From Sarcophilus harrisii (Eukaryota > Chordata > Mammalia > Dasyuromorphia > Dasyuridae), in assembly GCF_902635505.1 (NCBI RefSeq), contig NC_045426.1, forward strand, positions 540,907,818 to 540,971,817: DNA of 64,000 nucleotides. The letters run 5' to 3'. Positions 34,949 through 48,481 of this stretch are shown one piece after another; positions within the stretch are counted from its first letter, which is position 1, and every line of letters starts with the position of its first letter. The translations under genes and the position numbers were made by a program. Below the pieces are notes generated by a model. It saw only the letters and a program-made list of their open reading frames with translations. It made no database searches and was not told the origin of the DNA.

Positions 34949-37504
34949 GCAGGTTGCATATATACCAAAGATAATAACTGATTTTGGCTTTTTAGAAAGT
35001 TTAAACCACTATTATAATTTAAAATAAAATTGAATTTGCATTCTTCCGTCTTCACAGGGAATTTATGAACTACTAAGGGATGTTTAATACGTTATATTCA
35101 AAATTAGAGGTAGGCAACCCACAGTGTAAGTAATATAATATATTATAACCCATTTTGTTTGGCATCCTTGAGAAATCTTGAGTACTAATTAATGGCTTTA
35201 GATTGACTGGATGCAGGGGATCTGAATGGGTCATTCATGCTATCAATTCTGTTGCTGGGAAATTTATTTTCCTGTACTGTTAACATCATCAGAAACTAAA
35301 AGGGGAAGCAATAATTATCCCTGTTAAAGGAATATTAAATTTACTTTAAAAAAAAAGGGATACAACTTGAAAATTTGGCTTTTAACTCTTAGAAATGTTG
35401 TCCTTGTTTCCTATCTCATTCAGATATGCTTGTTTCTTTTGGTATTATGTCCAGCTACTGTAGACTCAGTGTTCTACGATTACAGAAACTCAGTCTCTTT
35501 AATTCCAGTTCTCCCAACCTCTTGGGAGGAAAAATAAAAAGAAATCTCTTGAAATTTCACTCTTAGTAGGTATTAAAAAAAACAACACAACTCATTTTCC
35601 TGGTTGAGCTTATTACCTCTCATGTGAATATATTTGCATTAATTATATAGGAAAAGATTTCTGGGAGTCTGTGGATTAAGGAAGGAAAGAGAACTTATAT
35701 GAAGAAAATAAGCAATGTTGGAGAAAAAAGGAAACAAGGTTTTGTTGGCCATTTGTAACTGTGAGTATCTTCTTATCCCATGCTCTACTCCCAACCATAA
35801 AAGTAGGAAGTCTTACACTTTGTTAAAAAAAAAAAAAAAAAAAAACTAAAAACGAATGGCTACCATACCATAAACATAAACAACATAAATGGCTACCATA
35901 GAAAAAGGGTAGTGAACATATTGTCAAAATTCAAGCTGACATCTTTGCCAAATCCTAAATTTAAACACTTTTTTATCCTTCAAAAAAAAAAAAAAAAAAT
36001 CTTTCACTTGTTGGTAAGATCAAAGACATTCCTGCAGTTAAAGTCAAGATAAGGAAAATAACTGCAAAAATTTGATGTACTGATTATAACAGAGATGGAT
36101 AAAAGATCAAGTACACCAAGAGATGCTCTTTTATTGTTTTTGGTACAATATTCTTTTTTGGATAGGAGATATGGTTTCATTTCTGTAAGGAACAAAAGGT
36201 GAGTAAAATTTACCAATACAAATCAGAATCTGCTTTGCAACTTAGTATAATCAGGTTGCCTTTGTGAACACCAAAAGCTTCAAAGGGATATATCAATGGC
36301 AAGACTTGAATACAGATCTTAGATTTGAAGACAGCAACTTATTCACATTATCTAAAATGTGTTTTGATTTCATTTTCCATGAATATTGCCATTTTATTGA
36401 AGATGGTGATTGAAGTACATTTATTTGAGAACAAAGAAAAAACAACAATTCCAAATCCCTTCAGTTTTTATGTGCATTCATTCTGTATTCATTTTGATCA
36501 TGGTTTTCCTGTAGGATGCTGAGTTTATTAGATATTCTTTGTAGCAGGTGTCATTTTCCTTGGGACTTTCAGGATGGCATTTAGAAAAAAGATAGCTTAT
36601 CTGTGAAAGTCAAGTATAAGGTGTTGATCATCAACTGCGATCCCTTTCTCACTTTTTTTCTTTTCCTGTCAAGAACCTCCAACACCACCTCCAAGGTAGC
36701 CACCAAGAGTTTGGGGCAGACAGTATACTCAACCAACTCCTTGGGAAGGATGATTTGGCTGAGTTCCACAACAGTCAGATGCCAGTTTTACATCTGGTGT
36801 TTATCTCCTCAATGATGTCAACAGAGGCTGGATCCACTTCATTACGATGTGGTGTGTTCAATGCTGACAGTGTTTCTGAGTAGAAACATTTTAATCATTC
36901 ACAAAAACAGAGCTTGTGAGGGCTTGAAATGCTCTTTATTTTTTCTAGAGGTTGCTTGCATTGGTGGATGTGAGTGACCATTGAAAAGCTTACGTACCTA
37001 AGTTTGTTTTAGGGTTTTTCTTGCCCCAGAGAATGAACAATTCTTAAGCAGAGCTATAGAGGAGGGAAAGGAGAGCAACGGCCAACAAATGCCAAGATTT
37101 CCAGGGTGTTTTTTTCATGAAGACAGGACCCATGACATTTTTAAATCGTTCTGAAAAGTAGGAAGTAACTTGTGAACCTCTACACAAAATCCTAAACCCA
37201 ATGAATGAATCTTTACCTATAATGACAATTCAAAAGAGATTACATTATTCTTAGAGAACTAAGGCAGGTATTGCTTTTTGGGGACTGTCTCAGAATCCCC
37301 TTAACCTGGCAAATCAGAGGTACTTAAAAAATGTTTTTCACTTTGTCTTCATTTATTATTTGTCCCTACTTCAACAAGAATGAAATAGAAATATCAGAAG
37401 TTTTATTTTGTTTGGGAGAGAGTGGGGTAAGGGAAGGAAAGATAATAAAGGTTGGTGGTTCTTGATGTAGTAACTTTTCTATTTTAGTGGAAGACCTTTC
37501 TAAT

Positions 37505-37625
37505 CAATGGCCAAATTTATTAAAGGTGTAACTAAGTGCTAAGCACAAAGGATTCAAGTAAGAAAGAGAAAGTTATCCCTGCGATTAAAGATCTTACAAT
37601 TTAATGGAGGAAGATAAAAGAAAGC
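37505..37625 (+). repeat. MIR-type SINE fragment
   Basis: AAATTTATTAAAGGTGTAAC, then AAGTGCTAAGCACAAAGGATTC and AGATCTTACAATTTAATGGAGG, the left part of a marsupial MIR relative. Confidence 0.6.
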
Positions 37626-37747
37626 TGAAAAAGTCAGGGAGGAGAGAGAGAAAAGCAGGTATGACAGATGGTAGAGAGTAGGGGTAAGGTATGGGAGAGT
37701 CTAGGTGAAGGAGTACAGTTAATGGGGAAAAGCAAGTCTTCTTTCTT

Positions 37748-38041
37748 TTTTAAACTTTTTATTTTCAAAATATATACATAGATAATTTTCAACATTCACT
37801 CTTGTAAAACCTTGTGTTCCAAATTTCCCCCCACCCCTCTCCTAGACAGCAAGTAATCCAATACATGTTAAACATGCACAATTCTTCTATACATTTTCCC
37901 ATAATCATCATGTTGCACAAGAAAATCAGATTAAAAAGGGAAAAAAATGATAAAGAAAACAAACAAACAAAAAAAAAATGAAAGCACTATGCTATGATCC
38001 CCACTTAGTCCCCACAGACCTCTCTCTGGGTACAGATGGTA
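37748..38041 (-). mobile_element. L1 3' UTR fragment
   Basis: Starts CTTTTTATTTTCAAAATATA and ends with TCTCTCTGGGTACAGATGG, the 3' UTR of marsupial L1 in minus orientation. Flanked by similar AAGTCTT sequences (near 37733 and 38041), a plausible target duplication. Confidence 0.75.
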
Positions 38042-38611
38042 AGTCTTTTTTAGAGGCTTTTACTCCAACACTTCAATCAGAGGGCCAAGGGTCCTGAAAG
38101 GGGAAGCACCAAAAACTATTTCCTTTAAATTTTTGTTTCTCCTTAATATTACCTCTTCATGATGGCACTTTCTGAATCACTGATTTCCCACAATTATCTT
38201 AATTATTAAACTTAAGCTTTTTCTTCTCTCTTTCCTGTCTCCTTTTGCCATATTTTGCTTCATTATCTCAGGGAGTATTCTCTCAAGCGAGCAAAGTTCT
38301 CATTTCACAGTGTACTTAGCCACTGCTTTTGGGATCAGATTTAGAGTCTGAAGGAGGACTTTGAAAGGTCATCTAAACTAACCCTGTCATTTTTCAAAAA
38401 AGACATTGAAGGCTTTGTAATAGTTTGTCACTTCTTAAGAAACTTGATCGATAAAATGACAAACCAAGTAAGCATGCAATCAACTCCTGGGGCTTGTTAT
38501 TCTATTTAGTATTTTTATTTTATTTTTAGCAGTCAGTAGTTTGAGGCACATCAGGACATTTAACTCTTCATGATATACTTTATACTGTTAAAGACCAATG
38601 AGTCATTCTCA

Positions 38612-38705
38612 TTGAATCAACCAATCAACCAATATTTATTAAGCCTGAATAAGTGCCAGACAAACTGCTAACCCTGAGGATATAAAAAGGAGCTTGAACC
38701 AAGAG
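38612..38705 (+). repeat. MIR-type SINE head
   Basis: CAACCAATATTTATTAAGCC, then AAGTGCCAGACAAACTGCTA and GAGGATATAAAAAGG, the 5' end of MIR-type elements. Confidence 0.6.
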
Positions 38706-39559
38706 CATATTTTTATTGAGCAGAGTAGCAGACCACCTGACCACTTGCTCTTCTTGATTAGGCTGTGGAAAAGAGAATATGACTGTAAAAAATCTTGGAT
38801 AGGATAAGACATATAACTGGATTATCCTTCAGACAGAACAAGGGAGAAATCTATTCAGAATCCTATTCTCAACACACAATTCTGGTTATTAAGTAGGAAC
38901 AATGGGAACGTGGGGGAAAAGGGGAAGAGTGATCAGCCAATTCTTGAATTTGTGATAGAGAAAAATAAAGTCATAAATGGCCCACTTGACATTTGAGCTA
39001 GATTTTGGAAGACAGCTGATTTCAAGATATTCATAGAAAAGCTAACTAGAATACAATCAACTAAAATTCTATGGTACAAATTAAATTTAAAAGGAATGAG
39101 GAAGCTTAAGAATAAAATTCTGTAAAAGTAAATGGAAACAATTCTAATAGGAAAGAAAAAAGGAAGTTGTCTAAAGCGATGGGGGTATAAAGAGAACTTG
39201 AAAGCTGTGTCCAGAAGATGAAAGGGCAGGAAACAGTAATATAAAAGCATGACATAATCCTATAAGTTCAGTGTCAGAAGTGCTAAAGTTTAGAATGACC
39301 TGGGAGAACTAAGGGTAATAAAAGAATTTTTCTTATCACCATATTGGAAAAAATAAAAGATTTTTCTAATTACTATAGCACTATAAAGGGGAGAATTGAA
39401 GAATGGAGACCGATGTTTGAGTGTATAATAATTTGAAAAGTAACAAGACAGAAAAAAAGTTGCTGGACCACTATTTAGTTTCTAATTTTTCCACCAAGCA
39501 GAATGACCTTGGAATTGAAAAGAAGAGAACAAATAATGGCCAATAAGGAATTCATACCA

Positions 39560-40580
39560 AAGACAGGGAAATAGTAAATGAGCAGCTAGGTACTCTTGAT
39601 GAGTTTGCCCAGATAAACCATTTCCTAGGGTATTTAAAGGAATTGGCAGATGTAATGGATGGAACTATTATAGGAAACAAGCTATCAAACAGATACCAGT
39701 AACTACTGGCCTATAGGCTTTCCCCCCCCCCCCATCTTTATAAAATCCTTGAGAATGATTACAAATATGCTGACATGATAAACGAAAATAGGAGCAAGAA
39801 TCAGGTAGCTTTCACAGACAATAATCCACAGCAGACTTCATTATTATTTTCAAATAGCTGTTGAAGACAGCAAAGAATTCAAGATTTCCAGTTTATGTTG
39901 TTATCCATTCAGTCATGTCTCTGTGACTCCATTTAGCAAAGATACTAGAATGGTTTGCCATTAACTTTTTCAGCTTATTTTACAGATGAGGAAATTGAGG
40001 CAAACAGGGTTAAGTGTTTTCCCCGGGTCATAACTAGGAAATGTCTAAGGCCAGACCTCAACTCAAGTAGATGAGTCTTCCAGATTTCAAGCCTAATGCT
40101 TTATCCATTACACAACTTAGCTGCCCCACAGTTTATTTATTGAATACCAAAAAGTATTTGATTCAGTAGAGCAAAATATTGCTTAAACATGGCTCCTTAA
40201 ACTTCTCATCTATAAGTTAAAATCCCATGAGATTCACTGTCTAATGCAACAACAGGAATGACTTTTTAAAATCTGCTAACTCTAAGTAATAAATGTATGA
40301 TAAAACAGAAAGACCTACCCTTTTCAAAGATATTTGCAAATATCATGGAGTATTTCCAGCAGAGTCCTAAAAGAACTAATATTCTTTGTAGATGACAACA
40401 CCCACAAGCTTCTTCTTTTTGCAGATTACGATGTACTTATTGTACCAATCCCCTAAAAACTAAAGTCAAAAATAAGATTCTTAATCACTCACAATCTATA
40501 TAAGGAATAATGGGATGGATAAGAATTCTTGTTCTCTAGACTACCATTTGTACTTGAATGGAAAGAGCCTTCTTGATAAA
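39560..40580 (+). mobile_element. RTE-type LINE reverse transcriptase remnant
   Basis: Broken reverse-transcriptase coding sequence in plus orientation. Translations show a decayed N-Q-V-A-F-T-D-N region (about 39800), a block like D-Y-K-K-A-F-D-S-V-E-H before the SINE-free right half (about 40140-40180), and F-A-D-Y-D-V-L near 40420 in place of F-A-D-D. This order fits RTE LINEs known in marsupials. A SINE splits it at 39897-40128. Confidence 0.6.
39897..40128 (-). repeat. SINE inserted in the RTE LINE
   Basis: Antisense marsupial SINE with CAGTCATGTCTCTGTGACTC, GATGAGGAAATTGAGGCAAA and the end CAACTTAGCTGCCC. Flanked by 8-bp duplications CAGTTTAT at 39889-39896 and 40129-40136. Confidence 0.8.
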
Positions 40581-40859
40581 GTCTTCTCCAAACTCCCCCT
40601 TAATTAAATTCCTCTTGTATGTAGTATATAGAGATACTCATATGTACAAATTGTCTCAGAATGTCTGGCACATACAAGCCTTATGAATGATTTTTGAAAG
40701 ACAGTACCAATGTAGTTTACCTGGTCAAAGCATGACAAATTCTCTCATGTTAGTTTTGTGGAAAATATAGACCAAATATGAGGTTAGCTATAGTGGATCT
40801 GGAACCTGGTGAATGGTTGGGCCAAACGTAGTTATTTCAACACTAACCAGTCAGTTGGT

Positions 40860-41140
40860 ATTCAGTGGAATATCTTTTGTATTTGTGCTTGGATCTAGGT
40901 TTAACATTTTTATTGGTAACTGAAAAAAATGTAGACAGCACATCCATCAAATTTGTAGGTAATACAAATCTGGGAGGGTTAAGAAATGTATCAGATGACA
41001 AAAGTCAAGATTCAAAATGACTTGTGACTAAGATACTAGGCTGAACCTAGAAAGGTGACATTTAACAGATAAATGTAAAGTCAAGTGGAAAAGAGACAGA
41101 CCATAACTAATCAATATCTCTGTCACCAAATCTAGACAAT
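40860..41140 (+). mobile_element. CR1/L3 LINE reverse-transcriptase fragment
   Basis: ATCAAATTTGTAGGTAATAC then AAATCTGGGAGGG translates to I-K-F-V-G-N-T-N-L-G-G, a decayed form of the I-K-F-A-D-D-T-K-L-G-G motif of CR1/L3 elements. TTTAACAGATAAATGTAAAG downstream is also in place. Confidence 0.65.
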
Positions 41141-42324
41141 AGAGAGATAAAACTATTCTTTATGAAGTCTTATAAAATTTAGACCCATCTTCCTTCAAAA
41201 TGCTTCTCTTCCTGTGCTTTTTTAAAAGAAATCTCATTGGAATTCAGGTAAGCTCCTAAAACTGAAATGCCCTCTCTTGGGATTAGTTTATCTGCATATT
41301 AATAGGGAATTAAAAACAACAGCAACATATTTTTAGCTGATGAGTCCTATTATTAGTATTATTATAATTTAGCACAGGAACACATTAGAGACTTCAAAAC
41401 TAGCAAATATTACCTTTACAGAAAAGCTTTACATGGAGAAGAAAAAGCTCTATGATCTTATCAAATCCAAAACCATGCAGGGAATTATAAATATTTTTCT
41501 AAATCTATTAAGTAGGGAATACTTCAGTTGCTTTTGTTCTCTCATGGACTCACTGCACTGCCTCCACTAATGTTCTCTATATTTTCTCTTTTCATTCTCC
41601 TCTGCACTTTTCTGTATATGTGCATCCCCTAAAAAGAAGGATAAAGATGCAAATCAACTACCTGGACTATATCCTAGTTTTTATACAATTAATCATTTCT
41701 TGTCTTCCTCATTTGATGAGTCCAATAAAATTAAATGATTTCTAAAGTCCTTTCCAAATCTAAATTATCAATCACTTCTATTAAGATAGTTTTTTTTTTT
41801 TTTAAAGCCTCCAAATTACCTTCTTTGTTCCTTCTCTCCCACTACTCTTGGACCAGATGCTGTTTGCTAAAAATGGTATATGGAAGGGAAACCAGAAAGA
41901 CCAAAGGTCACTATTTTTTTTTTTAAATCAGACTGCAATGGATAGATGGAAGTGATAGAATACAAATGCAGAAAAAGAGAAAACAATCTCAACACTGATT
42001 CATTCCCTGAAAAAAAAAAAAAAAGATTAAATTCCTGAACAACCTTTTTTTTTCACCTAGGTGGTATGGTTAATAGGGAGTAAGGCCTAGAGACAGGAAG
42101 AACTAAATTTATATCCAGTTTTAGATGGCTAGTGATATTACTCCGATTAAGTTCCTTAATTGTCTCCTTAACTCAGTCTCCTTAACTAGAAAACAGAGGT
42201 CATAAAATCACACACAGCTAGAAATCAAGTAAGATCATATTGACAAAGCCCTTCGCACAATGCCTGGTACACAGAAGATGTTTAAAAAAATTCATGTTTA
42301 TTACTCCCAATTCCACATAAATAC

Positions 42325-42530
42325 AATATTGTTTTTCAGTTATGCCCAATTCACAAAGAATTGGACATGGACTTGATCATGGAGTTTTCTTGGCAAAGGT
42401 ACTGGAGTCATCTGCCATTTCTTTCTCCAGCATGTCCCCATTTTACAGATTAAAAAACTGAGATAAACAGGTTAAATGACTTGCCCAGGATCACACAGCT
42501 AGTTGGTTAAATGAGGCTAGATGTGATTAG
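42325..42530 (-). repeat. Antisense marsupial SINE
   Basis: TTTTCAGTTATGCCCAATTC, TTTTCTTGGCAAAGGTACTG, CATTTCTTTCTCCAG and GCCCAGGATCACACAGCTAG in this order are the reverse complement of the long SINE variant. Confidence 0.75.
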
Positions 42531-43049
42531 AAATGTATGACTTTTGAATTTATTAGCTAATGTTTAGATACTATTTTAAAATGGTCTCACATGTTCAGAT
42601 GATTTTTTATGTCATATAATCATAGAATCATATCACAGAGTTATATGGAACCTCAGAAACCATCAAGTTCAGGACCTATAAATGAAAATACTACATCCAG
42701 AGAAAAAAGTTGATAAATAGAAATATATATAGAATGATTTTACATACATATACATATTTGTTTTTAATGTAACCATGTCTAGTGTGAGAGAAAGAAAAAA
42801 AAAAGAAAATTACACAATAATTTATTTTACATTTAAGAGGACAGCAAGTTGTTTATAGCTTTGCAGTTTCATATGCAATGTTTTTTTTTATTACACAGTT
42901 AGGGAAATGCTTGTTTTATTCCATAAATTAAAAACAAAATAAACTTTTTTTAGAAATGTAGAACCTAAACAAAAATTTCTATAATATTCCTACCAAGTGA
43001 ACATGCAATTGGAAAAATTGTGGAGGCAGTTTATTCTACTTTTGGAATA

Positions 43050-43450
43050 TTCTAAATGTTAGAAAACTTTTTCCTTACATCAAACTTAAATGATCATCTC
43101 TACAAGTGCAGGTATTGCTCCTAGTTCTAGTCTCTGGAGTAAACCTGGGCAATGTTGATCCCTCTTTCACATTATAGCCTTTCTGAAGACAACTGTCATC
43201 AGCACAGCTAATCTTCCACAGAAAGAATAAGTAAGTCTTCCACAGGATGCCCTTGAAATGCTTGATGACAACTATCATGTGCCATCCCCCTTTCCTCCCA
43301 GTCTCCTCTGTCAGGAGAATCATCTTCAGTTCTTTCAAGGATCTTGAAAAGAGCATCTTCTCCTGTCCTATAAACATCCTCCTCATACTCTTTTCAGTGT
43401 TCTTACAAGTGACAGAACTAAACTAAGAAACCAGGTCATACCCAGGATGT
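43050..43450 (-). mobile_element. CR1/L3 3' region fragment
   Basis: TTGCTCCTAGTTCTAGTCTC, GATCCCTCTTTCACATTATA and TGACAACTATCATGTGCCAT are the reverse complement of the CR1/L3 3' segment whose sense form is seen at 61465-61690. A 103-codon ORF on the minus strand here is incidental. Confidence 0.65.
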
Positions 43451-45174
43451 TGCATGACCAGGCCAGAAGAACATTGCAACTGTGACCTTCCTCACTCACT
43501 GCCTCTTTTAATTTAATTTAGGACAGTAAAAGGATATCCAAGCATCAACTATGTAAACATATGACATTTGATTCTCAGATGGATACAATATTTGTAAGTG
43601 ATCTCTTAGGTGAAAATTCTGACCAACCATGTCCAACCAAATTATGATATTTAAAAACCCACTAGGGACCCACAACCAAGTCAGATCTAAGGAATGAGAG
43701 TGGGACCAGTCTTAACTCAACTATTATTATTATTACTCTGAGCTTTTCAATCAGATTCCTAAGAGCTTGGTCCCAGAATTGCCAGGAGTTTTTAAGAGGT
43801 ATGAAAGTATCTCTTTTAGCCTCCACCCTATTACCACACCATTTACAACCAAATAGCACCCATGTCAAAACATCCAAGGATGTACACCCTTGCCTCAGGA
43901 TCATTGGAAAAGAATGCTTACTTTATTTTCTGTAAACTGTCTTGGGGGAGAAAAGGCAGTTAAAAATCTTTGATTTAGTAAATGTTTTATACTTCAACAC
44001 CAATTCTACATTCTCTTTTAAGTGAATAAGAAAATGTTTACTAGGGGGCACCTATGTGTAGTGTGACGGTCACTTTCAAAACACAGAATTTTTCTGTAAG
44101 AGACCAACAACTGTTTCTGGGAAAAAAGCATTGTTTTTTATCAAAACCTTCAGGATAGACTTGAGGTTTTCCTAGGACCTCTTACAAAGAAAAGAGAAGA
44201 CTGGGCAGGTCCAATATTCTAGATGAGAGTTTAAATTAATCTGTCAGATACATTGAACCAGAAACGAGTGGGAAAGTCCATTACTGCTTGAATCGCCAAG
44301 GCATACTGAATCATTAACATTTTATCATTATGAAGCCAATCAAAATACCAAAAATTAATTAAGACTCCTAGGGAGGGAAAAAGCAACTACAGTATACCAC
44401 ATTCTTCAAATGACTTAAAAGCACACTTAAAAAAAAAGAGGCTGGGAGTTTTAATTATGTTGTTATTTGCTATAGTAAATTATACAGTCATCCTGACACA
44501 TCTTGTGTTTTTCCTATGGGTATCTTACATTTTGACATTGTCCATCCTTACTCCAGCTACACAGGCACATTGGGGGAGGCATTTGTAGTCTACTCCTTAA
44601 ATTCAGATTTACATGACAACAGAGGCACATCCTTTAGAGCTCTACTTCACTATTAAATTTGGGGAAATTTCAACCTTTCTGAGAATTCTAGTTTTAGAAG
44701 CTTGGGGTTATATGTATCTATAAAGGCTAACCGACTGAAGATGATCCAAGAGCCTTGCCTTCCCTCTGTTCTGATTTCAAATTCTTGTTACAGGTAGAAA
44801 GGAAAGAGATGAGAAGAAAACAATGATGTCCTTGTGGTGGCAAGACAAGTTTTCAATGGTGCAACACTTCCTAGCATTTTCCAAAAACCAGTTTTGCTGG
44901 TTCTTTATTATAGGACACTGATTTAACCTGCAGAAATTCTGAACAAAGATCTGCTACTAGTGAGGTAGTTCCATGACTTCTGGAAGTATAAGGAATAACT
45001 CTCTAGAGTTACAAATATCAAAGTGATTTTCTTTCTACTTTTTAAAACCTATTTATGACTTGTCCACATTAGGAGAAGAGGGAGCAACGAACAAACTGAA
45101 ATCATTCACTACCAATCATGGCTTCCAAGGAGGGATCTCCTATATATATAAGTAGGTTCTACTTACTTCAGAGC

Positions 45175-45350
45175 TGGATCATAGGAACTACCAAGTCCAA
45201 CTCTTTCATTTTACAAATGAGAAAACAAAGGCACAGGGAAATTAAATGATTTGTGCAAGATCATACAGCCATCAAGTATGACATGCAGTAGGAATGCAAA
45301 TTTTCTTGATGTCAGCAGCGACTTAAACCTTACACCATGAGACCTCAGCT
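45175..45350 (+). repeat. MIR-like SINE remnants
   Basis: CTCTTTCATTTTACAAATGA and GCAAGATCATACAGCC are the core and tail of an MIR-like element. A similar remnant lies at 45775-45930 with CAAGGTCACACAGGAAGTG. Confidence 0.5.
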
Positions 45351-45439
45351 CAGAAAGACTCTCCTTGAACTTAAATCCAAATAGGAAATGTTTATCGTGA
45401 TGTAAGTTTCAGGAGAAAGATATGAGGAGAACCATCAAT

Positions 45440-45660
45440 CTTTAGAAGAATGCATTAGAATTTGAAAATGAGTGAACAATTTGTGGTATATCCAATATTA
45501 TTGCACTGCAGAAGTGAGACAGATCTAGGAGAACATGGGAAGACTTAAATGAACTGATGCAAAATGAAGCAAATGGAGCCAAGGGAATAATCCCTATAAC
45601 AATGTAAATACTGACAAATTTCTAAGATGATAAAGCTCCTGTCAAAATAGATGTCAGCAC
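45440..45660 (+). mobile_element. Old L1 ORF2 end fragment
   Basis: GGGAAGACTTAAATGAACTG followed by ATGCAAAATGAAGCAAATGG and AGCCAAG corresponds to the end of L1 ORF2 (D-L-H-E-L-M-Q-N-E-A) in plus orientation, decayed. Confidence 0.55.
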
Positions 45661-46814
45661 TATACTGTCAAGTTAAAAGCAATTATCTTTTGGTTCCCTT
45701 AAGGACCAGTAAAATGTAAAAGCGAAAAGGGATCTACTAAGAATCCTAATCAGGATGTTAAGTTACAGGATCACAGATTTAAAGGTGAAAGAGATAGTCA
45801 TCTAATTCAACATTTTAATTTTAATTTAATTTTTAATTTTAAAGACGAGGAATCAGGATCAGAATAGTTTGCTCAAGGTCACACAGGAAGTGAATAGCAC
45901 AGGTCTTCTGCATCTGAATCTGCTGCTCTATCAGAAGTTTGTACATAAATGTTTTGGGAATCAATTTGTTGGGGGAGAAAAATTTTGTTTTGAAAGTTAG
46001 CTATTCTATCAAAACAATATAGAGATAAAATCATTAAAACAAATTTTAATAAAGGCAAAATCCAGGAGATAATAAAGTCAACAAACTAACTTCATCTATT
46101 AGGGAACAGATCAGCCTTAGAGAAAAAAAAAGGCTATGAGTCATATAAACTGGGAAGTACCCCAGGAATTCTTTCGAAGTCCAAATTGGCTCTGACCAAT
46201 GATCTTTTCTTTTACAAGGGGAAGGCAGCCACTTTTTAATTTATAAAATGTTTCCTTCACACTGCTAACTAAAATAAAAATTACATTGGTATATAAAGGG
46301 ATAAAGAATGAGGAACTTTGAACTCTATTTAAAGTATGTATATGTCAAATGGTAATTAAAGATCAAAGTTGATGACTTTCAGAAGGTCAAAATATACTAG
46401 ATAGGATTGCAAAATCTACTTTGCATGTAGGGAACTTTATGGGGAAAGTGTGTCCCAAAGCAGATAAAACTTCCTATTTTCAGCTAATCTTATAGAACAG
46501 TCCAGGTATAATATATTAAAATGTATGCATATGTATATACTATATATTTTATGTTCTAGGTGTGTGTATATATATATTTATCTTAATATATGTACCTAAT
46601 AGTATACTTTATGTAATGTACACATACACACTTAACTCTACCTAGAAAACCCCACTAAGTTCCTTATATGCAAAACAGATTTTGTAACCCTAATACAATA
46701 CAATAATTGTCATATTTTCTCAGATATACACACACAATGTGTCTCAATCATAACTGGGGATGGGGTGATTGTTGGTGTATCATACTTTAAAAAAAAAAAA
46801 AACTTCTTTAATAA

Positions 46815-47130
46815 CTAGGGCTATCAGAGAGAGGACTGTGGGAACCGAATGTGGATCACAACATAGCATTTTCACTTTTTGTTGTTGTTTGCTTGCATTT
46901 TGCTTTCTATCTTATTTTTTCCCCTTTTGATCTTTCTTGTGTAGCACGATAATTGTAGAAATATGTATAGAAGAATTGTATATGTCCAATATATATTGGA
47001 TTACTTGCCATCTAGGGGAGGAGGTGGGTGGGGGGATTGGAGGTTTTACAAGGGTCCAGTGTTGAAAAATTATCCATGCATATGTTTTGAAAATAAAAAC
47101 CTTTAATAAAATAAAAAAATGAAAAAAAAA
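46815..47130 (+). mobile_element. L1 3' UTR fragment
   Basis: GGACTGTGGGAACCGAATGTGG, CACAACATAGCATTTTCACT, a G-rich GGGGAGGAGGTGGGTGGGG segment and GAAAATAAAAACCTTTAATA: a marsupial L1 3' end in plus orientation with poly(A). Only about 315 bases were inserted. Confidence 0.8.
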
Positions 47131-47589
47131 ACTAGGATTATTAAACATTGAATAATCTTAAAGTAATTTAATATGTCATTTCTGTCCATAGATTTTTCAT
47201 ATCAAGGCAGCAACTAAGTATATAATTATATATCTGAGTAACTCACAAGTTGTCCTTCCATCTATAATGAGTGAAAATAGCAAATCATGATGACTACAGT
47301 CATGGTGACATGATCACTATAAGTGAGTATTCCTATCTCACACCTGAGTACAAAGTCATAACAAGTTCCTATTTTTAGGGAGTATAATATAATAATAAAT
47401 GCACTAGATGGATCAGGAGACCAGAAATCACTCCTGTTTGCTAAACTGTAAAATGAGGGGAATTATAGTAGATAAGGAAAGGTATGATGGAGAGAGGCCC
47501 CCAACTGGAGTTCACATCTCAGCCAGGTAACAAGTAAGCTGCTTCTTCCTCTCATCTAATACTTAATTTATCCTTTCTAGAGCTGACTT

Positions 47590-47700
47590 GTACATAGTTA
47601 TTGGCAAGGTATTTTTCTCAATAAAACTCTGACCTCCACAAGAACAAGGATTGCCTTTTGTGTTTCATTGTACGCTCTGAGCTCAGCACCTGCTAACTGA
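47590..47700 (+). mobile_element. L2 3' end remnant
   Basis: Pattern AAAACTCTGACCTCCACAAG ... TTGTACGCTCTGAGCTCAGC resembles decayed L2 tails. Tentative. Confidence 0.35.
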
Positions 47701-48254
47701 CTGATTATAAAGTCGGGAATGATCACTAAGATCTAGTTCAGCATTCCCTTATGCTCCTAATTACTAAGAGTTTTCCTATTTCAGGGATTAGAAAGTCATA
47801 GAAACAGTTAAAGCCTCACAGTAGATCACGACTGGGGAAGGTCCCTTGGCCTAGATTCAGGGAGAAAGAAGTCCTGGTTGTAGAGTGAAGCTGAATAGAA
47901 TACCGTCTCATTATTACACTAGCCAATGACAGACACTTCACACCATTTCTGGTGGAAAAAGTATTGTACTGGAAGAAGAGTAAAGTGGGGTAAAATTATG
48001 TCATATGAAGAGGCACGGAAGACCTGTTATAAAGGCAAAGAAGTGAGGAGGGTGGGCATTATTTGAACAATTCACACTACTACTAATGTAACAATGTCTT
48101 CCAAGTCGTTCTTTTTTTCATTCCAAAGTAATGAGATGGAAAATTTGAAATAATGATCATAGTATTATTTTAAAGAATATTATTGATAAGATATACTTAA
48201 GCTAAATTTTTTTAAATACCTTTCACACTTGTTTATCTTTACAATATTTCTGTC

Positions 48255-48360
48255 ACTGTGTACAATGTTCTGGTTCTGCTCATCTCACTTTGTATCAGGT
48301 AATTTAAGTCTTCCCAGGTTTTTTAAAAAGCATCCTATTCATCATTTCTTCTAGCTCTCT
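48255..48360 (-). mobile_element. L1 ORF2 end fragment
   Basis: GTTCTGCTCATCTCACTTTG, AAGTCTTCCCAGGTTTTTT and TCATTTCTTCTAGCTC are an antisense copy of the L1 ORF2 C-terminal region. Short and old. Confidence 0.55.
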
Positions 48361-48481
48361 TACAATTTTAGAGATAAAGAGTTGCTCATGGAAATTAAAT
48401 TACTTGTCCATGGTCATACAACTCATTAGTGATTGTTCCATAACCAGACTGGAGGACTCTAGACTTCTAGTCTAAGCTTCT

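Noticed and set aside
43075-43386. 103-codon ORF on the minus strand
   Set aside because: It coincides with a CR1/L3 3' fragment and has no domain of its own.
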